The notes beneath the pieces are model-generated. The model was given only the letters and a program-made list of their open reading frames with translations. It ran no database searches and was not told the DNA's origin. A stretch of DNA of 64,000 nucleotides from Eleginops maclovinus (lineage: Eukaryota; Chordata; Actinopteri; Perciformes; Eleginopidae), in the NCBI RefSeq assembly GCF_036324505.1, contig NC_086370.1, positions 3,529,453 through 3,593,452 on the forward strand. Direction: 5' to 3'. Made by a program: the position numbers and the translations under genes. Below are positions 43,701 to 54,838 of this stretch, piece by piece. How positions within the stretch are numbered: the stretch's first letter is position 1; the number at the start of each line of letters is the position of its first letter.

Positions 43701-45099
43701 CACATTTTAAAGATGCATTACGCTGCATTTTTTAAATAATCGCAATGAATAAATTACTCTCTGTTAATTATTAGGCATTTTATAGAGTTTCTAGTTCTGC
43801 TGAGCCCAAAACATTAGGGCTCAAGGCATTTTCTCCTCACAGATTCACAGGGGTATATATTCCACAAACAAAAGTGGTTATGGTTTAGTGCAGTCACACT
43901 CTGAACCCACATGCTCAATCACACAAAACATGCCTGGTGTGAAATGGCTTGTGAAGAACATCTAGGAAGATAAAAAGATCAAACTGCTAAATTTCCTGTG
44001 AACTGTTCTGTAGTTATTGTCAAGCACACAGCCTGAAGTCAAATGTTGTTTGTGTTAGTCGGTGAAGTTGGGAGGTTTGTGGCCTCAGTCTGTTTTGGTT
44101 TGGATGAGTCTGTGTAATACTTTCAAGTTTATTGGCCCCTTTCATAGTTTCACCTGTTTTTTTAAACTAGAATTACATGCCTGAATTCATGTGAACTACA
44201 TGCCTGCACTACATGACAGCCAGCTGCATGTGTGTCTGTGAACCCTGAAGCTTCATTGAAAGCTATATTTCATGCAAAGCATTCACCAATCCATGAAGTA
44301 AACATGCAAATCTCACTGTAACAATCTCAGACCTCATCAGTCAACATAAAGTCTCTTCCAATATTCCAGCGGCTCTATTGGAGTCAGCAGATTTCCAGAA
44401 CATGTCACTTTCAGTTCAGTTTCTTAGCTCGCTTGCTTTGTGTGGTTTTAGACAAAAATATTGTGTCTAATTCCATTTTGCCAATTGAACAATCCACACA
44501 CAGAAGGGAGAAACATGAGATGACACACACCAACTACCACTCAAATTGTGGCAGCCATAAGAATGTGTATATTTAATATAAAACAAACGTTGAGTATGAG
44601 AATTCACCCGATAAAAAATGGAAACTAAAAAAAATCAATTTTCTTTCTTTAAAAACATTCAGTCCACAACTCCTGCCACCCGGGTCCAAGATATACTTGG
44701 AGTTTAGATAGTAGACACTTTCCATTCAGTTTATTTTTTAGCTGAAAGAAAAGCTAGGTCCTCGTTATAGAAATAGAAGATTAGTTTTCACAGATTGCAT
44801 TTAGGCAAATTGTTCTTTTGCTCCCCCACAAAAATGTAATTGGTCAATACTAGTTGGACTACAAACACCCTATAAATGGAAATCGACAAGCTGCTGCTAA
44901 ATCTTGTCCTCTGTTGTTTACATATCCTGCTTTTAAACATATATGTTTTTATAGATTATATGGAAATAGTTGATCAGTTATTCAATCTTAAAACAATCAG
45001 AAGTTGCAGTCATAGGTTGACATTCAGAAAAAGACAAAAGCTCACCATGGGGCAGTCCAGTTGTGTCCGATAATGGGCACAGTGGCGTTAGGGACCAGA
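40733..45099. other. Gene-poor intergenic stretch upstream of inpp5a
   Basis: AT-rich with no recognised gene. The block at about 41530-41860 has phrases (CTGCTAATTATAAGGTCACA, GTGAACCATCGGCTGGAAGC) that I believe belong to a fish DNA element, but I cannot name it. A related short phrase (GACAAAAGCCAGATGT) recurs at about 14605. Confidence 0.5.
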
Positions 45100-45289
45100 G
45101 CTGCTGTATTTATGGTGCGCTGGCCCTTTAAGACAGCCCGTGTTTCCATTGGCACAGTGACGTCAGAGCAGTGAAGGACTCCAGCCTATCCTCTCCAAAC
45201 AGTGAAGGCAATGGTCCTGGCAGAGAGTCCTGCTTTCGGAGGGAGACTTTTACACTGTACGAAAGCTAAGGGAAACACTCGTCGCTGAT
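45100..45289 (+). promoter_or_regulatory. inpp5a: Putative inpp5a promoter with CRE and CCAAT box
   Basis: A perfect palindromic cAMP response element TGACGTCA lies at 45158-45165. An inverted CCAAT box (ATTGG) lies at 45148-45152, six bases upstream of it. A weak TATA-like TATTTATG is near 45108. The region turns GC-richer towards the leader. Transcription start at about 45180-45240 is inferred from this arrangement; it is not measured. Confidence 0.55.
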
Positions 45290-45503
45290 ATGAACCAGAG
45301 CACTCGGGCACTCACCGTGGATTAAAACGGAAACTTTTACGATGGCTCTGAAGGTGAAAAAGTAGCACAAGAAGCTAACCGCCGCCGCCAACGGACCTTC
45401 CCCTGCAAAGCAACTCCTAGTAGATGCACGGCCACTGCTGAAAAATATGCTCCAGCCGAGCCGCCTGAACCCCGGCTTCAGCAGCAGATTCCCCGCGTTA
45501 TAA
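45290..45503 (+). promoter_or_regulatory. inpp5a: inpp5a 5' leader with four short upstream ORFs
   Basis: Four ATG-initiated frames end before the main start: 45290-45325 (11 codons), 45342-45365 (7 codons), 45424-45441 (5 codons) and 45447-45503 (18 codons). Each is closed by its own stop, and none overlaps the main ATG at 45603. If the leader is transcribed as inferred, they would be expected to lower translation of the main frame. Confidence 0.5.
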
Positions 45504-45602
45504 CCAGTTTTGTGAGACATTTTCCGGGCTTCTGTTTTTATTTTTCCCTCCGCTCCTATCCTATAAAGTCTACTGTACGAGACCCACCTGCGAGAGATCA
45601 TT

Positions 45603-45680
45603 ATGGCAGGGAAGCTGACAGCAGCGCAGGGAACAGGAATACTGCTGGTGACAGCCAACGTCGGGTCTCTGTTCGAGGAT
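45603..45680 (+). CDS. inpp5a: Type I inositol 1,4,5-trisphosphate 5-phosphatase, first coding exon only
   Basis: INPP5A removes the 5-phosphate of Ins(1,4,5)P3 and Ins(1,3,4,5)P4 at the plasma membrane and so ends calcium signalling. Only the first 26 codons are in the window. They include GILLVTANVGSLFED, against human AVLLVTANVGSLFDD, preceded by the shared MAGK start. The exon ends in phase 0 before GTGAGT at 45681, the same place as in human, where the next exon begins PENLQKNW. The ATG has a strong context (A at -3, G at +4). The catalytic 5-phosphatase motifs and the C-terminal prenylation box are beyond the window. The position downstream of pwwp2b in the same orientation matches human 10q26.3. 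Confidence 0.93.
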
Positions 45681-45916
45681 GTGAGTTTTTCCCTTGATAC
45701 ACACTGTCTCACACTGTTGTCTGTTCACGCCAATGTTGTGTACTTGGTTTTTATTCATTCGGTTGTCTTCATGTTATGCTTAAATAACGTAACTGGTCAC
45801 GACTCGTGGTGTGTGTGTCAGGTCGGCAGCCCAAACACAAACCCGCCACGCACTAACACATGGGCCTCACACAACCATATAAACAAATATATGTGTATCA
45901 GTTAAAGCTATGCATT

Positions 45917-46545
45917 GCCCCATTGTTTCTCTCATGAGGATTGATCATAGTCTAATGCTGCAGTATAGGCTACTCATAATGTTCTATGATCCAGTGTTGG
46001 GCAAAGGTAAACAGTACTGCATTGGGTATGCAGTAGCAGTATACCTACAGTATGCAGAGGACACCCACCTTTTTGGTGTGATGTGAATCTGAAAGTAAAA
46101 CCAAGTCAAGTGAGATTTTCTGAGGAATCCTAAATGCACCACTGTAAAAGTGGTGCAAGTGAGACTTTTCTTTTTTACACAAGAATCAGAATACCTTTTT
46201 TCTTCCCACAAAGGGAACATTTTCAGCAGACGTAAAGAGACACAAATAGCAAAGTTTTAATCAAGAGGCATGCATAAAATGTGAATGGTAAAATTATAAA
46301 TCACACAAATTACTATTGTGTATGGCCCATTATTTCTCTCATGATTACAGATCATATGTGCAGGATAATGATAATGTTCTATGATCCAATGCTGGGCAAA
46401 GGTAAACACTACTGCATTGGGTGTGCAGTAGCAGGACACCCACCTTTTAGTGTAATGTGGATCTGTTTGTTTGTAAGTTAAGCCACATTTATGCAAGTTA
46501 AATTCGTTTTATTAGGAATCCCAAATGCACCACTTTAAAGGTGTT
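45917..46545. repeat. Diverged tandem duplication (two copies, offset about 395 bases)
   Basis: Copy 1 (about 45917-46155) and copy 2 (about 46324-46545) share, in order, CATT(G/A)TTTCTCTCATGA, AATGTTCTATGATCCA, GGGCAAAGGTAAACA, ACTGCATTGGGT, GCAGTAGCAG, GGACACCCACCTTTT, and GGAATCC(T/C)AAATGCACCACT. The copies have small indels and are clearly old. Confidence 0.85.
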
Positions 46546-49259
46546 AAATAAGTGTATATATTTGTGGTTGCTTGACAGAATGAATATTTTTGCTTTTCAC
46601 TGCATCACAGGAAATGCAACACGCGATACTAGCTCATGCTTACACCCTCTTCATCATGACAGGGCTGCCCTACAACCTCTCGCATACAGGAGTAGGGTTT
46701 TCCTAAAGTAGACGGTGTGATGAGTACATACACTCACCAACATCCTATTTACATCTTTATGAGAACAAGCCACAATTAAATATTTACTCTAGATAAAGCC
46801 ACTTTGCTTTGCCGAAGAAAGGAAAGGCATGTTCTGTGGAAAAATAGGTGTGTCAGGCCTCTTAAGGAGTGTCTGTGCAGGTTGTTGAATGATATCTCAG
46901 GTCGGAATGCATTTGGACTCCTTTCTTTTGTATGTCAGGCTGTAAATTGAAACCTAATGATACTACAATATAATGGAAACTAAAAGTTACTTTTTAATGC
47001 TTCAAGTTCATTTGCTGTTGTGTCACTTTCAGTATTGTGTCAATACAGAGTCCCCCTCTTCCTCCCTCTTTTCACTCGTGTGAAGAGCTGATCCAAAACA
47101 TGAGGGAAGAGCGTCTCCCTCGCTGGAGTAAGCCTATTAATAGCCTGCCTCTCTCTCAAAAGCGGCACGCTTTTGGCGTCTTGTGGATCTTTTTTTAATT
47201 TTTTTTTACCAGACTTGTGACAGATGGAGCCAAAATGGGCATTAGAGCATGTTTTGGTCATATCTATGCTCGTATATATTATCTGTGGTCTGAACTGTGT
47301 TGACATACCTTATGATGCATGAGTTCTATTTCTGCTATTAAGTCCATTGTAGATAAGTGTCATGACGACATAGCCTGAATTCAAGATACCATATGAAATG
47401 CATCAGGCCTTCTAAGGCTGATGGTATATCCCCATATCCTCTCACAGAGTTTCATCTCTGAATGGAATATATGGTGTTTACTTAACTTATTGCTAAACCG
47501 ATTACGTTGCTCCAGACTCCGTGTTTACAGCCCTTACACATGTAAACACACTCTTTACAGCCTCAACATGCAGTTGTGGTGTATTTCAACAAAGAGAGCT
47601 ACTCCGCAAGTATTGATTATAGCATTTGATGTAAAATACAGAGTTTTTCCCTTGAAGGTGTAGGTGACCCGAGTATAAACGGGATAAGATGGCTGTGTGG
47701 ACCAATACGTTTCAATATGTGTTTTCTGCGTTACCATACGTTATTTCTCTGGGAGTTTGCGTTTGAGAAAGAATGATTCAGATAGTGTGCAGTGAGTGAG
47801 CCATTGGACACAAGTTAGTTTTATGCTAGATATCAAACTGTTGCCTTGTGATACGTTTTTGCGTTGGAATGGGTGCTTTAGATATGAGAAAGAAAAGTTT
47901 TCCCTTTCTGCCTACTTTAAAAACACGTCCTTTTTTAAACATTAAAGCAAATGTTTTGCAACATCCTGTTTTATCAAATACAACAAACTTCCACAAAAAA
48001 GAGCTCAGTAGCTTCTGCTGTACTAAAAACATACAATCTGGTAGATTTAAAACAAATGTATAATTCACACAGTACTGTTGTTGCAGTTTGATGTCGTAGT
48101 GTGCCTTTCCCCATTAACACTGTTATTTGTTCATACTGAAACAATCTATAATCCATAGTTCTGATTTTCAAATACACGCATGTAGCCTGTAATTCAAACT
48201 GATCCCTTGAAATCCTCTTTCTGTGGTCACAGTGTCCTTTGGCCAATTATATTTCTCTCTGACTCCAGTTATGAGATATTATTTGAGCAACATTTAATGC
48301 GAAAGACAAACAGTCATCCTATTGTTCAACTCATTTTCTGTTTGTTAGCTCTCCCAGCCATCCTCAGGGAATCTCATTATGACAGCAAACATTCCACGTT
48401 GGAAACATCAAGACTGAACCATTATTTCTTTTTGTTGAGTTTCTCATGCAAACTCTGTTTCTGAAGTAAAGTCCCCCCTCGCAATGACAGCTCTAGAAAC
48501 AGGGCTAGGTTCTGTGTCAGAATAGCTCCTTCACTGAGCGCCGGCGTCCTTTTTTCAATTGTTTCCAATGAGGAGAGCGTATGCCATTGCATGGGTGCTT
48601 TACTAGTGCCTTTCTGCCAAAAAAGATATATAGGGCCTAAGGTTTTTAATGGTAACCTAATTAAATAGAGCAGCATGTAGTCATGCAGATCACGTTCCCA
48701 ATTTGCTTTAAGGGTCTTTCAATTACTTTATTGTAAACTTATACTATAGTTCTGTTCCCATCTGTTGCAAAAAAACAAACAAGACATTTAAGCGGACGTA
48801 CATTGACTTTGCTCCCTTGCTTGAAAGCATTACATTGCATCCATTCAGCAAATGCCTCCTGCAGCGCTTTCGCTCAGTGCTGAACTAATTAAGATAATGT
48901 GTTGTCCCCGTAGGTCACTTGGACACAAAAACATGGGAATCTTCTGAAGTTTCTGATGAATTATTGCTGCCCACAGTATGTTACACGTTGACTTTGTACT
49001 GAAACAGTACGTGCAAAACTACCCCACTGCCTGTGTGTGAAGATGGAGCTTAAACATGCTCCCATCATCAGTATACATTAAGTCCTCCCAAGTCTCAGGA
49101 TACTTACTCCCACAGGCTTGGACTTATTATCCGCTCCCATCCTGGGAACGCACTGCGGGATTCCCACGGGTTCAGCCTGTAGTATGCAGTCACCGTAGAT
49201 GGATGAAGCTTAATAATGATTTGCTAAACTTTCAATAGTGGTAAGTTATCATGCCTGCT

Positions 49260-49585
49260 AAATGCCATCACTCAAAAAATCATAATATGGAAGGTGATCA
49301 ATAATTATTGATACCAACAAATTTGATTCAGCAAGAATTTAAAAAATGTATTATTTAAAATGAAATGATGTGCGATAAGGATCATTGTGTCATTTTAAAA
49401 TGTTATTTATGATCATTCTTACAAAACAACGATATTTGATTTAGTCTGTAGAATAATACTTGTATGCCAGGATGATCTATGCAGCAGCATATAATATTTA
49501 CACATCTTTTTCCTGTAACAAATTAGTGTTTTGAATATCGCACTAGCCCAAATTGCGATTTTAATTAATTGTGCAGCCATATTCA
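49260..49585. repeat. Probable interspersed repeat fragment
   Basis: Phrases such as TTTTGAATATCGCACTAGCC, AAATTGCGATTTTAATTAAT and TGTGCAGCC resemble a common fish repeat. Boundaries and family are uncertain. Confidence 0.35.
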
Positions 49586-50127
49586 GGACATCACTTCAAT
49601 TCCAGGTTGGTTGTTGCAGCAACGTTAAGCACAGGTGATGTAGGTGATGATGAAGTCTCTACATTAGTTAACCCAGTTGACCTCTGAGTGGAAACTCATG
49701 GCAGAATGTGGGCAACATGTTCAGGGAGTGTTTTCCTTTCGCCCTCGGTTTGTTTGTTCGGGTGGACACCCTGCTGGCTGGACTAAGGTGTCACCAAACA
49801 ACGGAATCCAGTTATTTTGAAATATTGTACCACCCAAAAACCTCTTTCCCATACAAGTCATCCGCAGATTTGGTCACACTGTTATAAACAACACTCCAGT
49901 TGATTGTGGTGAAGTTTTAGGATTACTGCAAATGTTAGGGCTCCACTCCATTTAAATATCTTTCTAGTAGACCAATAGTTGCCAATTCAGGCGATTAGTC
50001 TACTAATCATCGCACGTATGATTAAATTATGATTATTCATATCATTTTTTTCCCTCCCAAAATGGTTTCAGTTTCAAAGCCTGATAGAGAACATTATACA
50101 GGTTATACGTGGAATCGGAGGGGACTT

Positions 50128-50588
50128 TTTGGCTGCAGAGTTTGCATGTCTCCTTGTGGGACTCATCCTTTACGTGCTCAGAAAGATCCACACTTTGGAT
50201 TTCCTGCCCGACAAAATGACCTTAATGAACAAAACATCTAAATGAAGTCTGACGGTTTTTTTTCGGCTGACGTAACAAAGCAGAGCACTGACAATATGCG
50301 TCTCAGCAGACATTGAATTTCTCATTTCATTTGTTCAGAATTACTATAAATGATAGGTCTATATATGGTGATACAATGCTAGGCCTGAGTCACTGCTGCT
50401 GTTTTTCTCCGAGTCTGAAGAACACACGTTGTCGGGGATAATTAAGATCCATGTTTTGTTATAAAGCTGCCTTTCGGGAAGCAGAGTTTGCATGTCACCT
50501 TAAGGGGCTCATCATTTACATGCTCAGAAGGATCCACACTTTGGATTTCCTGCTTGACAAAAATGAACTTAATGACCATGCACATCTA
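50128..50588. repeat. Local direct duplication (offset 346 bases)
   Basis: Copy 1 at about 50128-50245 and copy 2 at about 50474-50588 share GCAGAGTTTGCATGTC, CTCATC(C/A)TTTAC, TGCTCAGAA and GATCCACACTTTGGATTTCC, followed by TG(C)CCGACAAAA-like text. The spacer holds unrelated sequence. The shared block is intronic and non-coding as far as can be seen. Confidence 0.8.
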
Positions 50589-52961
50589 ACAAAACGTTAG
50601 TCATTCTATTAGGTTTTAAGGTCATTTGGATGATTATAGGGATAATATCTTAAAGTTTCTTATCAATCAACCCAACAAAGAACAAAACAAAGTTAACTTC
50701 TTTGTTAAATTAGTCCGGAGAGAAAAAGCTATTGGTGTGATTTGTGTGTCCTGGACCGCTGTGTGATCTGAGGTAACTGGCTTGTTGACAGAGATCATAT
50801 CACGAAATCAGGAGGTTTTCCAATGGAAGGCTCAGTTGGATTATCTGAAAATCTGATAACAATCTGACACACTCCAACTCTCCTGCCAGTTTTTTATTCC
50901 CGATGGATGTGTGTGTTTGCTCTGCTTTCCAGGAATCTGCATATTATCCTAATGACGGCTTTCAATCTCCAGTTCTCTCATTGCAAAACAAACTGTCTTT
51001 CATTGATTACCAACACTGTTTTTGATTACCTCTCTTTAGCCAAGCCAAGATACCAATATGTTGAGGCAATAGATTTCTATGAATAGCCCCTTAAGTGTGG
51101 GTTTCCAATTTATTTTTCATTATGTGTCTCCCTCTCCTATCCACTGACAGCTCATTAGCTCAGGCTATCACAGCCCGGACCGCCAGAGCTGCCATATTTA
51201 CACTACTAAAGATAGCACAGCGCAGGAAAAAATACCTTTCTGACTCAGTGTCCTGAAAACTGGAAGCAGGGCATATAAAAGCTTCCATTGTTTAGTTTTC
51301 AATGACCATTTCACAGTGTGTGTGTGTATGGTTGTGAAGAATCTGAGGTACCCCTCTGCATCTCATTAAGGAGCAGTACAGTTGTATTTTCCCTGTGAAC
51401 ATGTGAAGATGTTGCTGCAGCCAGCATAGAAGCTATATTTAGCCATTAGTCACATGGTAGTGAATTCCCTAACTGAATAATGTAATTGAGCATCCAGGAT
51501 GTGTATTTATAGTGTTGCAGAGTAGTAGTGCAAATATGTGATACCAGACATTGTGGTTAGCACAGAGGAAACAAACAATGGGAGTATGTCTTTATTTTCA
51601 ATATCAAGTTTCTTCTCTGTGTCCGGCTTTTTTGGCTCAAGTGTTATGAGGAGAAGCTGAACGGCCGAGACTGTGACTAAATGCTTCATCTGACAGCTTG
51701 AGTTTGTGTTTCTTCCTCTGCCAAAGCCTGTTCCAGTGTATTGCTGCAGGAGTGGAAAAGTTTATAAAAAGAAAGATCAGATGACGCTATTTCGTTTTTC
51801 CCCCGCTCCCCGTCCTGTCATAACACGGAATTATAATTTCAAAAGGAAAAGATGTTGTGAAAGGGCTGAAAGTCGCATCCACCAGGCGACAAAAAGTCAG
51901 AATTGTAAGTATAACATATTCTTTCCCAGTGTCTAGCTTCCTACAGTGACAGTAAAATATCTAGTAATGAATTGCTATGTGTACGTCTGGCTCTCAGTAA
52001 AACCATTACAATTGTTCATATTTAAACACACATTGTTTACATCACAAAACATGTTTTTAATATTCCCTTAATATATGATTGTTCAACAAAGTGTAAACAG
52101 TAGATGACTATAATTTAATAGTGTTATTATAAAACATTACAAAAGGATTAGTGGTCCTCCTTGTGTTACACATTGTGTGTCGGATTGATAAGCTGAAGCA
52201 AAGTCCTTCATTTTGTTAGGACGACATCTCTGTGGTACAATATCATTTATGTTCCAATCTTTAGTCAGACAACATAGAATATTAATGGTGTATTGGTAGA
52301 TTTGTTCATGTTGCACTGTCTTAAGCCCATTATATTTAAAACACATGTTGTATCATTGCTATTTAAACCACATGTGTGAAAGATGTTACCACAGCTGAGA
52401 TGGTGTTCAAAGACTGTTTCTCATGGGTGCTCCAGACGCTAGGCATTCTCCACATTGTTTTCTTTTTAGAAATGTAGCAAACAATAGGAGATGATCCGTG
52501 CCAGACGCGTTCACATTCACTGGAAATTCTACGTTTGTTTGAGTCCAGGTATGACGTCTGAATAGAGTGCGCAGGCGGCAGGACATGACGCGACCAGAGT
52601 GGGGTAGTTGATTTGTAATTTGGTCATAAACCAACATGTCTTGTGCCATTGCTTGAAGTCTATTGGATTTCGTAGTCGGCCCTTACTCAAAGGTTTTCCT
52701 GAATCACATTGTCCCTACATTTGCATATTTCCGTTGATGTGTCAAACCCTGCTCTTTCACCCTTTGGTGTTTGTTTTCTTCTGGTCTCACGCCAGCTGTG
52801 ATAGAAACCGCATCAACACGTCTACTTGCAAATTCTTCGGATAATGACCAACTCTAATCAAACATTCGTTCAATCAGACTTTACACATATTTTGTACTAA
52901 GGAGCACGGTAAAGTTTTTAAAGAGCTGGTTTAAAGTTATTGGTAATTCAGGATTTGAATC

Positions 52962-53010
52962 ATAAATACTTTATTAGTCCCACAGCAGGGAAATGTACAT
53001 CTATGGCGCT
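52962..53010 (-). repeat. SINE/LINE 3' tail on the - strand
   Basis: ATAAATACTTTATTAGTCCC followed by ACAGCAGGGAAAT is the reverse of the usual fish retroposon end (ATTTCCCTGC...AATAAAGTA). The element may extend to about 53150, but I do not recognise that part with certainty. Confidence 0.55.
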
Positions 53011-54429
53011 ATAGAGTGCTCCCGGTGATCATTTCAGGGTTACAGTTCATGTGTAAAAGGGGCTCAAGTCTTTAAGGAAAGCCCAGCAGCTGACTCTGCA
53101 CAGAGTCAAGTACCCCACAGCCACTCCAGCTTGTCAGCGGGGGTGAAAGTTGAGGCTCCTCTTATGAGAGGTAAGCCCCAGTGTCTGCGTCACTATGGGT
53201 TCTGGGTTTTCTTCACACAGCCAATCGCTGTCATAATGGAATGGCTGCCGGACTCCCTGTCTTGTTACAGCCTGTCACTGTAAAAGCTGGACATCATTCA
53301 ACTAGAAAGCTTCCACAAAATGTCAAACAAGATGATTAGGTAATCCAAAGGGGTAATAACTCCTATTAAAAATCTCCTTTGATGTCACCACTTTCATGAC
53401 CAGCTAGTTTGCTGGTTGTTTTGGTGCTTTTATTTTTTAGCCTTCATGTGAATTAATTTGAGGAAACCAAAAGATTCATTCCATCCAGTAGTGGGAATTC
53501 TGCAATAAAACAAAAGGACAAATACTTATACGGAGAAACTGCTCAAAGAAAAAGGAAGAAGAAGAAGATGATGGACCTTTATTAAAAAAAATAATGGTTT
53601 TCTGAGAGTTGTGAGGCAGGAGTTGATGGTAGAAATACGTCTGTTGAATAAAATGTGAAGACCTTTTGTCCTTTTTGTTCCTTACTAAAAGAGAGAAAGG
53701 TAAACTCAAGGTAGACAATTTTACATTAGCCTATAAAATCACTCATAACTGAATGAAATGATGTGCAAACCTGATAATATAGAGCCAACTGGGAGTAAAC
53801 GGCACAGAGAAAATGAAAGTTCCCGGCTGGCTGGTGTGTTATAGTGCTACCCCAGCTATTAGTCCTTGCATCACCATACTCCCAGAACAACATATTCTGT
53901 GGTAATGACAAGACATTTTGCTGTGCCAATCTCTCAAGTGACTGGAACTTCATTTGTTTAAATTTTTACTTCAAACTCATTAAGTTTTTGTCTGGCAATA
54001 CTTGCTTGGATTGCCTCATTTGCTATAAGGGATTGGAAATGTAGGATTGTCGTTGGCATTGTACATGTGTCTCGGTTAGTCCTGGATGTTTGAGCTTCCC
54101 TGACATCAGATGCACCTGATGTCGGATATCTTGCTGTTTTTAACTGATAATATGGTTGCACCCATTTCCAAAACTACAGAACTGAAGATATTCTGCAGAT
54201 GTTCATAATTCCCTAAAAGTTATCCTAGTGCCCTCATCCTCTGTTTCATTAGTGCAGATCACATTTGTCCTTAAGTCATCCTTTTATTTATAATTATTTA
54301 TTCCTAGAGCATCTGACACATGGAAATACATTATTGAAGGTAGAGTTTACTGTATCCTCCGGCCTCCTGTTCTTACCTTTTTGGTGCATCAAGCTTTCGT
54401 GGCTCTTTTTAGGAGCCGGTTCTCCCAGG

Positions 54430-54447
54430 TGCTGAGTCAGGTCAGCA
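54430..54447. promoter_or_regulatory. Palindromic NF-E2/MAF-like site
   Basis: TGCTGAGTCAGGTCAGCA contains the NF-E2 core TGCTGAGTCA, and its outer hexamers TGCTGA and TCAGCA are exact inverted copies. It lies in inpp5a intron 1 within a GC-richer unique block. Binding is not shown. Confidence 0.3.
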
Positions 54448-54752
54448 TGCCCCAGAACAGAGTCTGCTCAGGCCCGAACTAGCATAGGTGTGAAAATGAT
54501 CATTTTGCTGATGCTGAAAACCATCTGTCCCCCCCGTCAGGCCTGAGCTGTTGAGCCTTACAGGAAAAATAAGCAGTCACTCACTGAACCAGACAGGAAC
54601 GTTTATAGTGTGGGTGTCTCGGGGGAAATGACGCACTCGCAGACATATATGTGGATCTGGAGACATATAACATGAGACAGGGACTTTACTGTGGGTCGAC
54701 ACGGCCAACTTTTTCCAGAGTTCATTGACCCTCCTTGCTCAGGAGGATTTGA

Positions 54753-54754
<2 letters not shown>

Positions 54755-54821
<67 letters not shown>

Positions 54822-54838
54822 TGTGTGTGAGAGAGAGC
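54755..54838. repeat. (GT)n microsatellite with (GA)n tail
   Basis: About 74 bases of GT repeat are followed, after GA interruptions, by a short GA run. Confidence 0.95.

Noticed and set aside
46281..46481. Similar short peptides in the two duplicated copies (MFYDP...LGKGK)
   Set aside because: The frames break shortly after the shared part and lie within an intron, so similarity reflects DNA duplication and not a gene family.
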